Origin: Gracilaria gracilis
Lineage: Eukaryota > Rhodophyta > Florideophyceae > Gracilariales > Gracilariaceae
NCBI GenBank assembly: GCA_030374805.1
Contig: JARGSG010000054.1
Span: forward strand, 340,255-404,254
Direction: 5' to 3'
Length of the DNA stretch: 64,000 nt
The position numbers and the translations under genes were made by a program. A model generated the notes under the pieces. That model saw only the letters and a list, made by a program, of their open reading frames with translations, was not told the origin of the DNA and did not search any database. Of this stretch, positions 29,406 to 39,427 are shown in pieces. Each line of letters starts with the position of its first letter. The first letter of the stretch is position 1.

Positions 29406-30503
29406 GACGGAGTTTGCGAGTGAAGCAGATTGGAGCAGAACAAAAGGCGTAGGGCGGGGGAGAAGGATCGGCGAGAAGGAACGTTTGAGCGCGGAATCGG
29501 TTGGGGACGATGAGGGGACGGGGATGGCAATCGGCATACGGTGGTGGAGGTTGGTGTGGCAGGCTGCGAAAGAACAACCAAAAAATAGGTTTGTAACCGT
29601 GCACACTGTTGACAGCGAGTCGCGTGCGGTGTCAATCTGTGACGCGGGCCATTGTCGCGATGGCGATCGTGCGACGCGCGATGCGGACTGGTCTAACGCG
29701 TTACCCCTTGTCAGATTCGGCTGGAGCCCTGTGGTATCTACCTGTGGTACGGTACCCGGTAGTCTGTAGATACAGCTGGAAGGCGCTCGCGACGCGGGAG
29801 GCGGACGCGGAGCCGCAGCGGAAGCGGAGGTTTGTGTACAGCTGGAGGACAGATGAGCGTGCGGCCACGCGCTCGGAATCGCGCGCGGTCTCTTTTGTCT
29901 GTCCGCCGCTGCCAACCGCGACGTATGCGGATGGTGAGCACAGTCGATCTACAGTCGATATCAACCAACAGCAGCTGGCGGCGCCGAGCGTCGACAAGAA
30001 CGCCGCAGCGTATCTACGCTTGTAGATAGATAGACACCCACGTAGAGCTAGATAGCGTAGGTCGCCACCACGCACGCACGCGCTCTCGAAGCGGAAGACG
30101 CGTGCGCGGCCGCGTGCTTACACCGCCGCCATTCAGCACACGCATCGCCGAAACGGCTGCCGCCGCCGCCGTCCGCCGCCGTCGCCGCCGCCGCGGTGGC
30201 GTGCGATGCGCACAGCGCGACGGCGCCGCAGCACGTGCGGCGGCGGCCGCTCCGCTGACAGCTGCTTACAGCTCGCGCGCCGCCCGCCGTCCAGGCGGGC
30301 GGCGAAGGTGCGCGCCGCGCTCAAAAAGACCGCCGCTCCGCGCGCCGCGCGACGTCTCGGCGCCGCTAAGGGCTGCGGCGTACGCCCCAGAGCGCGTCGC
30401 ACCATCTCCACCTCCCCCAAACCACTCTCTCCCCCCTTCTCCACCCCGCCCTCCCTCCAACGCCCAACACCCACAAGGCCTGCACCCACCCAAAGCCTCC
30501 CCC
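29406..30503. other. GC-rich divergent promoter region (V-ATPase d / eIF4G)
   Basis: About 1.1 kb. The right half (~30060-30400) is very GC-rich with CGCCGC runs, then becomes C-rich before the eIF4G ATG, consistent with a 5' UTR. Long ORFs here on both strands are Arg/Ala/Pro-rich shadows with no domain. No supported gene. Confidence 0.5.
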
Positions 30504-33500
30504 ATGCCGACCGACTCGTCTTCTTCGGCAAAGAACGGCTCGCAGCCCGCCGCCGCAAGGCAGCAGCCTCAGCTCTCGCAGCCCCCTTTTCGCTATGCTC
30601 CACCGCAGCAGCAGCTACCTTACCCCATTGGCGGCACCGTTCCCATCATCCCTCGCCAGCCGCCTCCCCCCGCTAACGCGCAGCCTGGCCCCCCTTACTA
30701 CCCCCCGCCCCCCTTCCAGACTCCCCCCATGTCCGCATACCCCGGCCCCGTGCAACAACCATACCCACTCAACGGCTATGTCTACCAACCCACCCAATAC
30801 CCATACCACATGCCAAACGCCCCGCCTCAACCCATGCTCAACACCCGTCCACAGCCTTCCTTCAGGACCTCTGCCCCTCCGCCGCAACCCGTCCAAAAGA
30901 GCATCCTCAAGATTGTCGACCCCGACACCAACGAGGAAGTAAAGATCGACCAGCAAGCCGCACCCGCCCCTCAGCCGCCTTCCGAGCCGAATCGCCCCCC
31001 GGTCAAGATTCCCCCCAGGCGTTCGAGGGCTCTCGAGCTTGTTCCAGATCCGGCTGATGCTCCAGAGCGATCCCCCGCTTCCGAGAACAAGGCGGCTGAC
31101 ACTGAGCACCACTCCCAGCCTGAAGTAAGCCCAATTGATGCTCCGGTACCTGAGTCACACCACGATTCTGAGAAGGACGCTATGCCTTCTGAACCACAAG
31201 CGCCACTTCAAGCCCAAACTGACGCGCAGCCCGAACTTGTAACGGAAACTTCTAACGATTCTTCAAACATGGCTCCAGTAACTACCCCCGCTCAATCTCA
31301 GCCCACCCCTACTGAAACACGGATTGATGATAATAAGGAAAAGACGCAACCTTCAACCCCAATTGACGTCACTCCTGTCATGAAGCCATCCACGCCGGCT
31401 GAAATAGAACTTATGACTAGCGATGTGTCATCAACCACTTTAATCGACGCCCAACAAGAAGAAAAGGATCTGCCCTTGCCTCCCGTGGAGCCCCCATCCG
31501 TATCATTGCTTCCAGAAAGTGATACCAAGGCTCCTGCTGAGGAACCTGCTTCGCAACCGCCAGTGGTTCCGGACGAAGCACCAGCTGCGGAAGAGCCCAG
31601 TCCGTCCACCGAAGAACCATCAGAAGTGAAAAGCGAAGCAGAACCAGAGAGCGCTACCAGCCCACCGGAAGCAAAACAGGAACCTGAAAAGGAGCCTACC
31701 CCCGAGGAACCTTCGTCAACTCCTGACGAAGGTGATGCTGACGCGACTGAAGAGGCTGCCGTGAATGAGGATACGTCGCCCGAGGACAGTGCATCGCGTA
31801 GCTCGTCCCCACCGAGGCGTGCACGCTCGAGCTTCTTATCGGACGGGCGACTGATATACCCGCCGTCTTTCATGTGGGCAGTGCGGCCTAACATTCCGGC
31901 TCGAAAAACCGCAGAGTACGATGCCTCCCTTCGAAGCGGAGGGCGCGAAATATTCAAGGGCGAGTCTTCAGGAGGGCGTTCTGACTCACGTTCACAATCA
32001 GGGCGGAACCGCGCACCTTTGTCCTCAGACCCTCGTGGTTCTCGCACTTACCCCACACCTGGCTCTGCACCTTTCAGTATGCCAGTGGGCGGTCCTCATG
32101 GCTCCGGACCTGGAGGACGCAACTTCCCAGACTTTGACCTCAGCCTGGCAAGATCGCAACCTCCACCCCCGCCAAGGGGCCAATCTTCTGTAAGGGAAGG
32201 TGATCCAAGGGGATCGAGACAGCAACAATCTAGAGGTAGGTATGATCAGACGAGACATGCACACTCGGATCCATTCATCCATCGCGCCCCTGTAGAGAAG
32301 CTCAAGCGCACGGAACACGGATGGAAGAGAAACAAGGACGCAGACGACGAGATCACTACCAAGGTCAAGACAGTCCGATCCCTCCTTAACAAGCTAACTC
32401 TCGAGAAGTTCGACAAGATATTCAAGCAGATTGTCGATATTGATATCAATTCGCATGGGTTGCTTGACAGTATTGTGAAGGAGATATTCGAGAAGACATT
32501 GTTTGAACCCGAATTCTCTGGGATGTATGCCGAACTCTGTCGCCGTTTAGATACCGTTCTTTCCGAGCCTTTGAAGAGAGCAAATGTCACTGATAACGAA
32601 GGGAAGCCGATTCCCTTCAAGAGGATTTTGGTCAACAACTGCCGTGATGAGTTTACTCGCTTTGCAGAGTCTGCAGAATCGAAGGACGACGACAAAAAAG
32701 AAGACGAATCTGGAGACGGAAAGTCTGAAGAAGAAAAGACTAAGAAAGAACCCAGTGCCCACGAGAAAGAAGAAGCCGACTTAAGAGCGACGAATGCGAA
32801 GAGGCGAATGTTGGCAAACGTTCGTTTCATCGGCGAACTCTATCTGAAGGATCTTCTAAGAGAGGGCGTCATCCATCGCTACTGTATCCAGAGACTACTG
32901 AAGTTGGGTATTGAAAGCAAAGAAGAAGACGTTCTTGAGGCATTGTGTAAATTGGTGAGTAAGACCGGGGCAAAGATATCTACGAACCCTGAAGCGGAAA
33001 AACTTGTCAGAGAATACTTCTCCCGATTTGAATCGCTTGGCCGCGACCACACCCTTCCAGCTCGAATCCGTTTCATGATTCAAGACTTAATTGAGCAACG
33101 TCGTAACGGATGGAAAGTCCGAAGACAAAAGAAAGGTGCGAAGACGATTGCAGAGATCCACAAGGAAGCCAAGGAAGAAGAGAGAAAAAAAATGGAAGCA
33201 CAACAAGCTGCAAGGGACCGGAGACATCGCGGCGGCGGTATGGGAAGTCGCGATCGCATGCCTCAAGGCTTTGTGCCGAGAATGACCATGCCATCAGGAC
33301 CCCGACAAGGGTCGAACCAGTCTCGACTAGATAGAACTCTGGAAAAGCAACCGAATCGTCCTATTTCTGGTATCTCGGGTGGTTTTCCACCGGTCAGTTT
33401 ACGACCAGGCACTTCCTCGGCGCGAGTTGGATCTCTGCGGCCTGGTGGCTCCTCTTTCGGGTCATTCGGGGTCTTGTCCGACAAAGACACTAGTGCCAAT

Positions 33501-34727
33501 GGACAGGCTACTGAAACTCGTCGGTCAAAAATGGGAAGCTGGCAGCCTGTATCACGCCGTTCTCAGTCACATGCTCCGAAATCTGCTCCTCCTAAGCCAG
33601 ACTTGATGGATCCGAAGGTCCTCAAGCGCAAGGCGAAGGGCACCATGGAAGAGTACTGGGCGAACCCGTCTCTTGCAGAGGTCCGTGAGATCTTAGCAGA
33701 AGAAATCAAGGCTCCGAACTACAAATCTTTCATCCAGGAAGCGTTGGTTGCAACTTTCAGTGCTAAAGTTGCTCACCAAATGCAAAGTATCGACTTATTC
33801 GCAGGTTTGATAGACGCCCCAATTCCCGGACAAATGTTCTGTGAATGCTACTCGAAACTTGTCGGGACCCTATCAGACATGGAAATTGACAACCCAAGAA
33901 CAGGGGAGTTCCTGGGACGGATCATGGGAGCCACTGCCGCAACAAAGAAACTGAACCTGAGCGATGCGAAACTCTATGGGCTTGGATTCCTCGCAAAGGA
34001 CATTCAGGCACTTGAAGATCCAAAGAGAAGAGCGAATCTTGCCATATTTACATTCGCAGAACTTTACCAGAGATTGAATGCTTCAGTTCCCGACGATGAG
34101 GAGAGAGCCAATGTTGTCCGGCAGGTGGCTGATAGAATACATGTTGACCTCGCGGCTGATATGAGTATGTGGAATCCCATGCGAGGACTTGACAAACTAT
34201 CAGACATGCTGAGCAGCAAAAAGGTTTCATTTCTTGTTCCGTATCTCGAAACAGAAAATCGACTTAAACAATTGATTAACGAGAAGGAGTCATGTGAGAA
34301 GGTTGAGAAATTACTACGCTCCGCCTCAGAAGTGGCTAATTCAAGCTTGATGAGGATGGTCGTACGCGTCGGCTTTGATTCATATTTCATGAGTGCTACG
34401 GATGATGTGGTAGAACTGTTCAAGAAGTACATTGGAGCTCCAGTGGTCAGTGGTTTCGGTTCTCTTTCACTGGAGGTCCAGTTCTCAGTATTGCTTGCTA
34501 CTCAAGTGTACATTGGACGGAGCTTGACACTCTTGCCGCCTTTATCAAACGCTAATGAGAAGCATGGAGATATTGCTTTTAAGGCTCTTCTCGAGTCTGG
34601 ACTTGTTGAAAATCATGCATTCACGCGATGGTTGCAGGACAAATCAGAAAGTGAAAAGGTATCGTGCAAGAAAGAAATGATTGAACAAACTCAACGCTTC
34701 TTCAAGTTGCTGCCAAAAGCGAAGTAA
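30504..34727 (+). CDS. Eukaryotic translation initiation factor 4G (eIF4G)
   Basis: 1407 residues from the first in-frame ATG; the frame stays open upstream but only through GC-rich, ATG-less sequence. The N-terminal third is Pro/Gln-rich and disordered, then acidic (about 200-430). MIF4G HEAT domain ~615-885: DEITTKVKTVRSLLNKLTLEKFDKI ... FIGELYLKDLLREGVIHRYCIQ ... DLIEQRRNGW. A basic linker with GGGMGSRDR follows, then an MA3 domain from ~1042 (KAKGTMEEYWANPSLAEVREIL) and a helical C-terminus. MIF4G binds eIF4A and RNA; the whole factor bridges cap-bound eIF4E to the ribosome. A possible eIF4E contact is IYPPSFMWAV at ~450. Both domains support eIF4G rather than eIF4G2-like proteins. Confidence 0.92.
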   Translation: MPTDSSSSAKNGSQPAAARQQPQLSQPPFRYAPPQQQLPYPIGGTVPIIPRQPPPPANAQPGPPYYPPPPFQTPPMSAYPGPVQQPYPLNGYVYQPTQYPYHMPNAPPQPMLNTRPQPSFRTSAPPPQPVQKSILKIVDPDTNEEVKIDQQAAPAPQPPSEPNRPPVKIPPRRSRALELVPDPADAPERSPASENKAADTEHHSQPEVSPIDAPVPESHHDSEKDAMPSEPQAPLQAQTDAQPELVTETSNDSSNMAPVTTPAQSQPTPTETRIDDNKEKTQPSTPIDVTPVMKPSTPAEIELMTSDVSSTTLIDAQQEEKDLPLPPVEPPSVSLLPESDTKAPAEEPASQPPVVPDEAPAAEEPSPSTEEPSEVKSEAEPESATSPPEAKQEPEKEPTPEEPSSTPDEGDADATEEAAVNEDTSPEDSASRSSSPPRRARSSFLSDGRLIYPPSFMWAVRPNIPARKTAEYDASLRSGGREIFKGESSGGRSDSRSQSGRNRAPLSSDPRGSRTYPTPGSAPFSMPVGGPHGSGPGGRNFPDFDLSLARSQPPPPPRGQSSVREGDPRGSRQQQSRGRYDQTRHAHSDPFIHRAPVEKLKRTEHGWKRNKDADDEITTKVKTVRSLLNKLTLEKFDKIFKQIVDIDINSHGLLDSIVKEIFEKTLFEPEFSGMYAELCRRLDTVLSEPLKRANVTDNEGKPIPFKRILVNNCRDEFTRFAESAESKDDDKKEDESGDGKSEEEKTKKEPSAHEKEEADLRATNAKRRMLANVRFIGELYLKDLLREGVIHRYCIQRLLKLGIESKEEDVLEALCKLVSKTGAKISTNPEAEKLVREYFSRFESLGRDHTLPARIRFMIQDLIEQRRNGWKVRRQKKGAKTIAEIHKEAKEEERKKMEAQQAARDRRHRGGGMGSRDRMPQGFVPRMTMPSGPRQGSNQSRLDRTLEKQPNRPISGISGGFPPVSLRPGTSSARVGSLRPGGSSFGSFGVLSDKDTSANGQATETRRSKMGSWQPVSRRSQSHAPKSAPPKPDLMDPKVLKRKAKGTMEEYWANPSLAEVREILAEEIKAPNYKSFIQEALVATFSAKVAHQMQSIDLFAGLIDAPIPGQMFCECYSKLVGTLSDMEIDNPRTGEFLGRIMGATAATKKLNLSDAKLYGLGFLAKDIQALEDPKRRANLAIFTFAELYQRLNASVPDDEERANVVRQVADRIHVDLAADMSMWNPMRGLDKLSDMLSSKKVSFLVPYLETENRLKQLINEKESCEKVEKLLRSASEVANSSLMRMVVRVGFDSYFMSATDDVVELFKKYIGAPVVSGFGSLSLEVQFSVLLATQVYIGRSLTLLPPLSNANEKHGDIAFKALLESGLVENHAFTRWLQDKSESEKVSCKKEMIEQTQRFFKLLPKAK

Positions 34728-35418
34728 CGGCATGGTGATGTTCATGGACAGAATATGACTAGATTAATTGCCGTATAATTGAAAGAGCGTTGTAAACTTG
34801 GTACCATTTCCGTTCTCTATCCCTAGCATCAGTAGGTGCGGAGTTGATATGCATTTCTGTACTACAGTACTGTTCTTATTTTCTCTGTTATGAGTTGTAG
34901 TGCTTATAACGCGGTGCAGATGGTTTCGTCTTAATTTCGGACACCAGTCCTTCACTACTAGCAGACTGCAGTAAAGCTTCTAGAAGTTTTCTCTGAAGAA
35001 AGGCCAAGAATTCCTATGGTCCCTCTCATCATATTTTGGACGGAAGATACAGTTTCTGTTGAGCGAAATGTTCTCTCACAAATCACTTTTGAAGTCCTGG
35101 CATCTCCACATACTAGCAACTTAGGCTTATGGAGAAGACAATTATTGAAGCGCAGCCAGCGGAGAAAAGCCTGTATGTACAAACAATACTGTCTCCCATA
35201 GAAGCCCCTCGTCACCTGTAACAACATCTCTTCACCTGTTCTACAACGGACTGTACAATCAAGTTAGCTATCGAAACAGTTCACTTTCTGGTAGTTGGTT
35301 GGTCACACTGCATATACGCCTAAGGGACGTACAAACGGTTGAAAATGTGGATAATCTCCACACATTCAATCGCTCGTCCAGTGTCCACTGCCACTCTAGA
35401 TTGATAGTATTCGCTGTT

Positions 35419-35437
35419 CTCTCTCTCTCTCTCTCTC
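35419..35437. repeat. (CT)n microsatellite
   Basis: Uninterrupted CT dinucleotide run, with further CT-rich sequence to ~35640. Confidence 0.9.
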
Positions 35438-35825
35438 GTAAGACTTGTGAGCGGGTCTCTGAGTCTTAATAGAATGTTCACATCACGGTCATTTTCTATG
35501 CAAGATTAATCATCTACCTGCCGTGAAGCAAACGAGTCATATTCAATTTATTAATCTCTGGAGAACTCTCTCTCGCTCTATCTCTCGTGTGAGTACACAA
35601 GCCTGGTTACAATTTCATGCCGAACAGTTCTCTCTCTTCTTTAGTATGAGCGCGCACGTTGATTACACGTAACACGAGGAGCTTGCTAACCTTCTCCAGC
35701 AAATATATAGTACGTTCTCAAGAAAAGCTAGTCACTGGCTGCAAACGTGCAAACGTGTTACGCTCACATAGTGACCGCGTTCTTCTCTCGAAAAAGCATT
35801 AGACCTCGAAGGTAGTCTCGTCTGC

Positions 35826-36200
35826 GTGAGCACTTCGCTACCGACGTTTGTCGCGTTTCTAGGCGTTACAATTATCATCGGAACAACAATTTCTAGTGCC
35901 GCTAGACTACGTAGATGCGGCAAGGAAAGTATCAGTTTGAAAGACTTTGAACCCACGCTATCATGCTTGGCCAGAACGTGGAAGGGATTTGGGACTAAAA
36001 CAGAGGCGGAAGAGACGGTATCACAGCTCTATGCGGGACATACGCCGTGTCTTCAGCCCTTGGAACTTATGCTTCGGAAAGAAGAACAGTGTGCAATTCT
36101 AGTCCGCCCGTTTTACACGATTTAGATCACAACGTCTTAAGATGTCCGAAAAGGCCATTATCAAGGTGATTGTGCCTTCCTCCTCTCCGGGAACATGAAG
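35826..36200 (+). mobile_element. LINE 3'-end relic (zinc-knuckle tail)
   Basis: The reading frame contains TEAEETVSQLYAGHTPCLQPL, closely parallel to REAEVTLSQLFVGHSPFLHPL at ~46.95 kb on the other strand, then after a frameshift LDHNVLRCPKRPLSR. This is the typical ...HxLxxCP tail of RNase H-bearing LINE ORF2. Fragmentary and non-functional. Confidence 0.5.
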
Positions 36201-37194
36201 AACTTCCTGTGGAAGAGCATACTAGATAGAAAGTGTCGACTGCTTGCTTGTGGTTCATTTGGCTTTCCTGGTGAGAGAAAGTTGCTTTGAACAGAAAGGT
36301 TATGCGCTCCGTTGCAATTAAGCGAGGGGTGATAGGGAAACGCTTCAACGGGTGAAACCACCTACACAAGAGACATTATTCCTTCTTATCGTAGCCCAGT
36401 GAGCGGTGCACAGCTGTTGATTTGTAGATAGTGGCTCTGGTATGGAGGTTTCATAGATTGCTGGGTCTTGGGTAAACACTAATGCAACTTCCGGTGCGCG
36501 TTCAGAGCGACTGAATGTTGCAAACGCACGCGAACGAGATACAATAACGTGCTTGTTTCATAAATAAGAGAACGGGGGGCTGCGTCAAACGCCGAGACTC
36601 GAAGCACAACAAGAACGACACCTCACACCTCACACGTCAGTGCTCACAACCTGACTGTGTGCGAACCTCAGAACATTGATTTCAATGAACATATCCATGT
36701 CATGAGTCATGAGAACTGAAAGAGGTGGTCCGGAGAGCAGAAGATGGCGGCAAACCAGTGCCACCTCTGCTCTTGCGTTATAAATTACAAAACCAAAAGA
36801 GCGGCATGGAAAAACTTTATCTATGGTAGCAACTAGATAAAGTTGGGAAGGATAAGAGCCCTCACTGAGGGCTAAGATGGTTAACTCTCATAGCCTTTTG
36901 CTCTAGAATCGCTGATCCCGCCCTCATCCCGGCGTGTAATTCTTTGTGAAGCTTCATCTCGTTTCTGACCAGTGCGCACCAATATGAACTAGTAACCATA
37001 GGTATGAAGCATCTGTTCTGCAGACGTATCTCAGTGCAGGAGCAGTCCGACAATTTTTGACTTTCGGGTGACCTGTTGAGTAATCAACTTCATGACACAC
37101 AAGTGACTCTTGTTAAACCCATACTGACTAAAAAGTCTGGAGGGACATGTACACGACTATCAAGTCTCTCCACATCGGTCGGGGTTCGAGTCCA

Positions 37195-37200
37195 TATAAA
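37195..37200 (+). promoter_or_regulatory. TATA-like box upstream of the Cys-rich protein
   Basis: TATAAA lies 108 bp before the ATG of the metallothionein-like ORF. Its placement fits a promoter with a ~75-bp 5' UTR. Sequence-based inference only. Confidence 0.4.
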
Positions 37201-37302
37201 CTGACCTGCCATCCACCTACTCAACGAGGGAGAAAGTCGTTTCCTGCCGAACAAAGACCCAACGAGAAATACTGAGCTCAAAGCCTGCAAGTGACCCCAA
37301 AA

Positions 37303-37653
37303 ATGTGCACCAACTGCAACGTCAACTACTACTTGCTCCAACACCCGTTTTGGTCAAAGAATGAAGATTGTGACTGCGGGAAAACCAAAAAAAGTGACTG
37401 TGGAGAATCCAAGAATTGTGGGAAATCCAACAAATGCGATTGTCAGAAGAGTTGTTCCAACAAGTGTGAGAAGAAATGCAGCTGCGACGATTCCGATGAC
37501 GACTGCTCCAAAACTAAGTCTTCTTGCGACTGCTCTGATTCGAAACAGCTCAAACTGAAATTGAAGCTCGTTCCAAGACTTTCCCGCACGCAGAACGACT
37601 GTACGTGTAGCAGCAAGAAGAGCTCCTGCAAATTTTGTTGCTCTTGCTCATGA
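37303..37653 (+). CDS. Metallothionein-like cysteine-rich protein
   Basis: 116 residues with 21 cysteines, most in C-X-C, C-X2-C or C-C arrangements (MCTNC, DCDC, CDC, CSC, CDC, CTC, CKFCCSC), plus many Lys, Ser and Asp and few hydrophobics apart from a short YYLLQHPFW stretch near the N-terminus. Start chosen at the first ATG. Such composition is typical of cytosolic metal-thiolate proteins that buffer Zn, Cu or Cd. A Cys-free spacer of ~25 residues (KQLKLKLKLVPRLSRTQ) separates a long N-terminal cluster from a short C-terminal one, a two-domain layout. No known family sequence is recognised, so the call rests on composition. Confidence 0.6.
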   Translation: MCTNCNVNYYLLQHPFWSKNEDCDCGKTKKSDCGESKNCGKSNKCDCQKSCSNKCEKKCSCDDSDDDCSKTKSSCDCSDSKQLKLKLKLVPRLSRTQNDCTCSSKKSSCKFCCSCS

Positions 37654-37965
37654 GCTAGAGACAGAATGAATGCTGGTCAATCGGGAGACAAAAAATGGAA
37701 AGGGGTGCTATTTCTTCAACACCTCTCATAAATTTCATTTCGGATGAACTATCCAGCTCTCATGCTCTTGGATCATGTGTCCCTGTCAAAGCCCTTCTAT
37801 GTTTCTCTCGCTCTGTCTCTCTCTTATGGGGGCAATTATCTTTCTGTGTATGCTTTGAGGATTTCGGAAGTCCTGTGCTGCGAGTAAATCAAGTCACCAC
37901 GGGTATTTGCTCTGCCAACTTGCGTGTTTCGTAGATACAATTCACAGTTTTCTCAAGCATTTCTG
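37654..37965. other. Convergent intergenic region
   Basis: 312 bp between the Cys-rich ORF and the 3' end of the RsmE gene. It includes a short CT-rich stretch (~37805-37828) and no gene. Confidence 0.4.
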
Positions 37966-38880
37966 TCAAACACTGCTGCGGAAGAGTAGTTGAGATACAA
38001 CTGCGGCAGAGGCCATTGCCGCTGTCTCGATTCGAAGCCGGTTCCTGCCGAGAGACACCCGGTTAGCTCCCGCGTTCATCAACTCGTTGATTTCTTCTGC
38101 TTCAAATCCACCTTCGGGCCCAACAAGCAGTACCACACGTCCTTCTCTCTCTATATCTGCCAAGACTGAGTCGGATAACAAAGGATTTCCCTTCGGACAA
38201 AGTAATAAAGCAAGTGGATGTTGAGAGGCTATCCCGACAGCTGCTTCAAAACCCACAACTGAAACTGTCGGAGTTGAATCTCTCATTGACTGCTTTGCGG
38301 CTGAAACTGCAATTCGTTTCCATCTCTGCTGTTTATTTGGTGAAGGATCAGCCACGACTGTTCTCTTTGTTTGCATAAAATAGATTGAGTCCACACCTAT
38401 TTCAGTTAGCTTTTCCACAAGCCAATCCGCTCTAGATGGTGTTTTCGGAATCGCGATTATGGACGAAAGTCTTTGGATCCGAAGCCCTGGCCTTTCCAGC
38501 TCTAAGATGATCGCTTCTTCATTCTGGTAAACAGCAGTCGCGGTCTGCCCTAAAGAGTTAAACAGAACAAATTTATCACCGTTCCTAAAGCGCCGAGCAC
38601 GGAGATGTTTGAGTTCCTCGCGCGAAAGCTGCACAGCCTCTTCGCATCGGAGAAACGAATCCACGAATACGCGTGTTTCAGGCTTTGCTTTACCAGCAGG
38701 GTATGATATTGGATCACGAGAAGAATTCATGGTAACAGTTCTAACCAAGACTTGCCCTTGATTCAGGTTACATTTTGATACAGATGCGGTATCGAAGAGA
38801 ACCCTTCTGGTCACGTTAAACACGGAGTTCGATGCCCAACTCTTTGCGAAGGCTGTATTCTCATACACGACGGCTGCCAT
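37966..38880 (-). CDS. RsmE-family rRNA m3U methyltransferase, probably organellar
   Basis: 304 residues from the first ATG at 38880. The N-terminal ~50 residues are rich in basic and hydroxylated residues, suggesting a transit peptide. A PUA-like N-domain (SREELKHLRARRFRNGDKFVLFNSLG) is followed by the SPOUT-fold methyltransferase: KLTEIGVDSIYFMQTKRTVV, WKRIAVSAAKQSMR, LLVGPEGGFEAEEINEL and SLGRNRLRIETAAMAS, the knot that binds S-adenosylmethionine. RsmE methylates N3 of U1498 in bacterial-type small-subunit rRNA, so plastid or mitochondrial ribosomes are the likely target. Confidence 0.93.
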   Translation of the reverse strand: MAAVVYENTAFAKSWASNSVFNVTRRVLFDTASVSKCNLNQGQVLVRTVTMNSSRDPISYPAGKAKPETRVFVDSFLRCEEAVQLSREELKHLRARRFRNGDKFVLFNSLGQTATAVYQNEEAIILELERPGLRIQRLSSIIAIPKTPSRADWLVEKLTEIGVDSIYFMQTKRTVVADPSPNKQQRWKRIAVSAAKQSMRDSTPTVSVVGFEAAVGIASQHPLALLLCPKGNPLLSDSVLADIEREGRVVLLVGPEGGFEAEEINELMNAGANRVSLGRNRLRIETAAMASAAVVSQLLFRSSV

Positions 38881-39427
38881 TGGAAGCTGCAAAACGTTGA
38901 CTGTGGCGCAACAAGGGTGACTGTTCTACGCCTGTGGCCTTGTCCAGAAAGGAACCATTGTATCGGGAGCGCTCTCTGGAGTCAATTTGAACATATCCCT
39001 AATGCCAGATTTTATTGATCGATACTAATCATTGACTTTGACAGCCCAGAAGTTCGGCGCTAACAACCTGTTCTCTTAATGGAGTACACTATCGTGTTCC
39101 TGACGTTTTGTCTGACCGCTACACCAAGTTTTGTAGCAACAGATGCTCAGATGACAGAAAAACAAACCCTTGAACATGAGGCTCCAGACACGAAGCCTTT
39201 TCGTTTTTACAAAATGTTCTTCGAACTCATTCTATCCCTCCGCCATCAGCTCACGGTGTCAGCTCATCACCATCTTACCTCTTTTTGATAGGGTTCATGT
39301 GTTCCATGGTAGAACCACTATCTCTTTGAAGAGAATGATATTTCGACATTTTGGTAGTATATATATTGTTCTGCAACGGCTCTCGCAGGAAAGCTCGCAG
39401 TCTTTATTTCGAGTGTTGACTTCAATC
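38881..39427. other. Intergenic region
   Basis: 547 bp with no supported gene. A hydrophobic 69-residue ORF at 39079-39288 is considered chance. Confidence 0.4.

Larger units (their letters stand above)
34728..37302. other. Gene-poor region with LINE debris and CT microsatellite
   Basis: 2.6 kb with no supported host gene. It contains a (CT)n run at 35419-35437, a motif shared with the 46.7-kb region at ~35592-35640, and a LINE C-terminal relic at ~35826-36200. The rest (34.7-35.4 and 36.2-37.2 kb) shows nothing recognisable. Confidence 0.5.

Noticed and set aside
29322-29915. Minus-strand 197-codon ORF upstream of V-ATPase d
   Set aside because: It overlaps exon 1 in another frame and is Ser/Pro/Arg-rich without a domain; it is promoter or leader sequence.
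30102-30503. N-terminal 134-codon extension of the eIF4G frame
   Set aside because: It begins at GTG, contains no ATG and is Arg/Ala/Pro-rich GC-driven sequence; the ATG at 30504 is the first usable start.
31298-32047. Minus-strand 249-codon ORF opposite eIF4G
   Set aside because: Antisense shadow of low-complexity coding sequence; no domain.
37180-37200. A tRNA B-box-like GGTTCGAGTCC near 37185-37195
   Set aside because: The flanking bases do not form a T-arm stem, and no A box, anticodon arm or acceptor stem can be folded. It is more likely part of the promoter of the Cys-rich gene.
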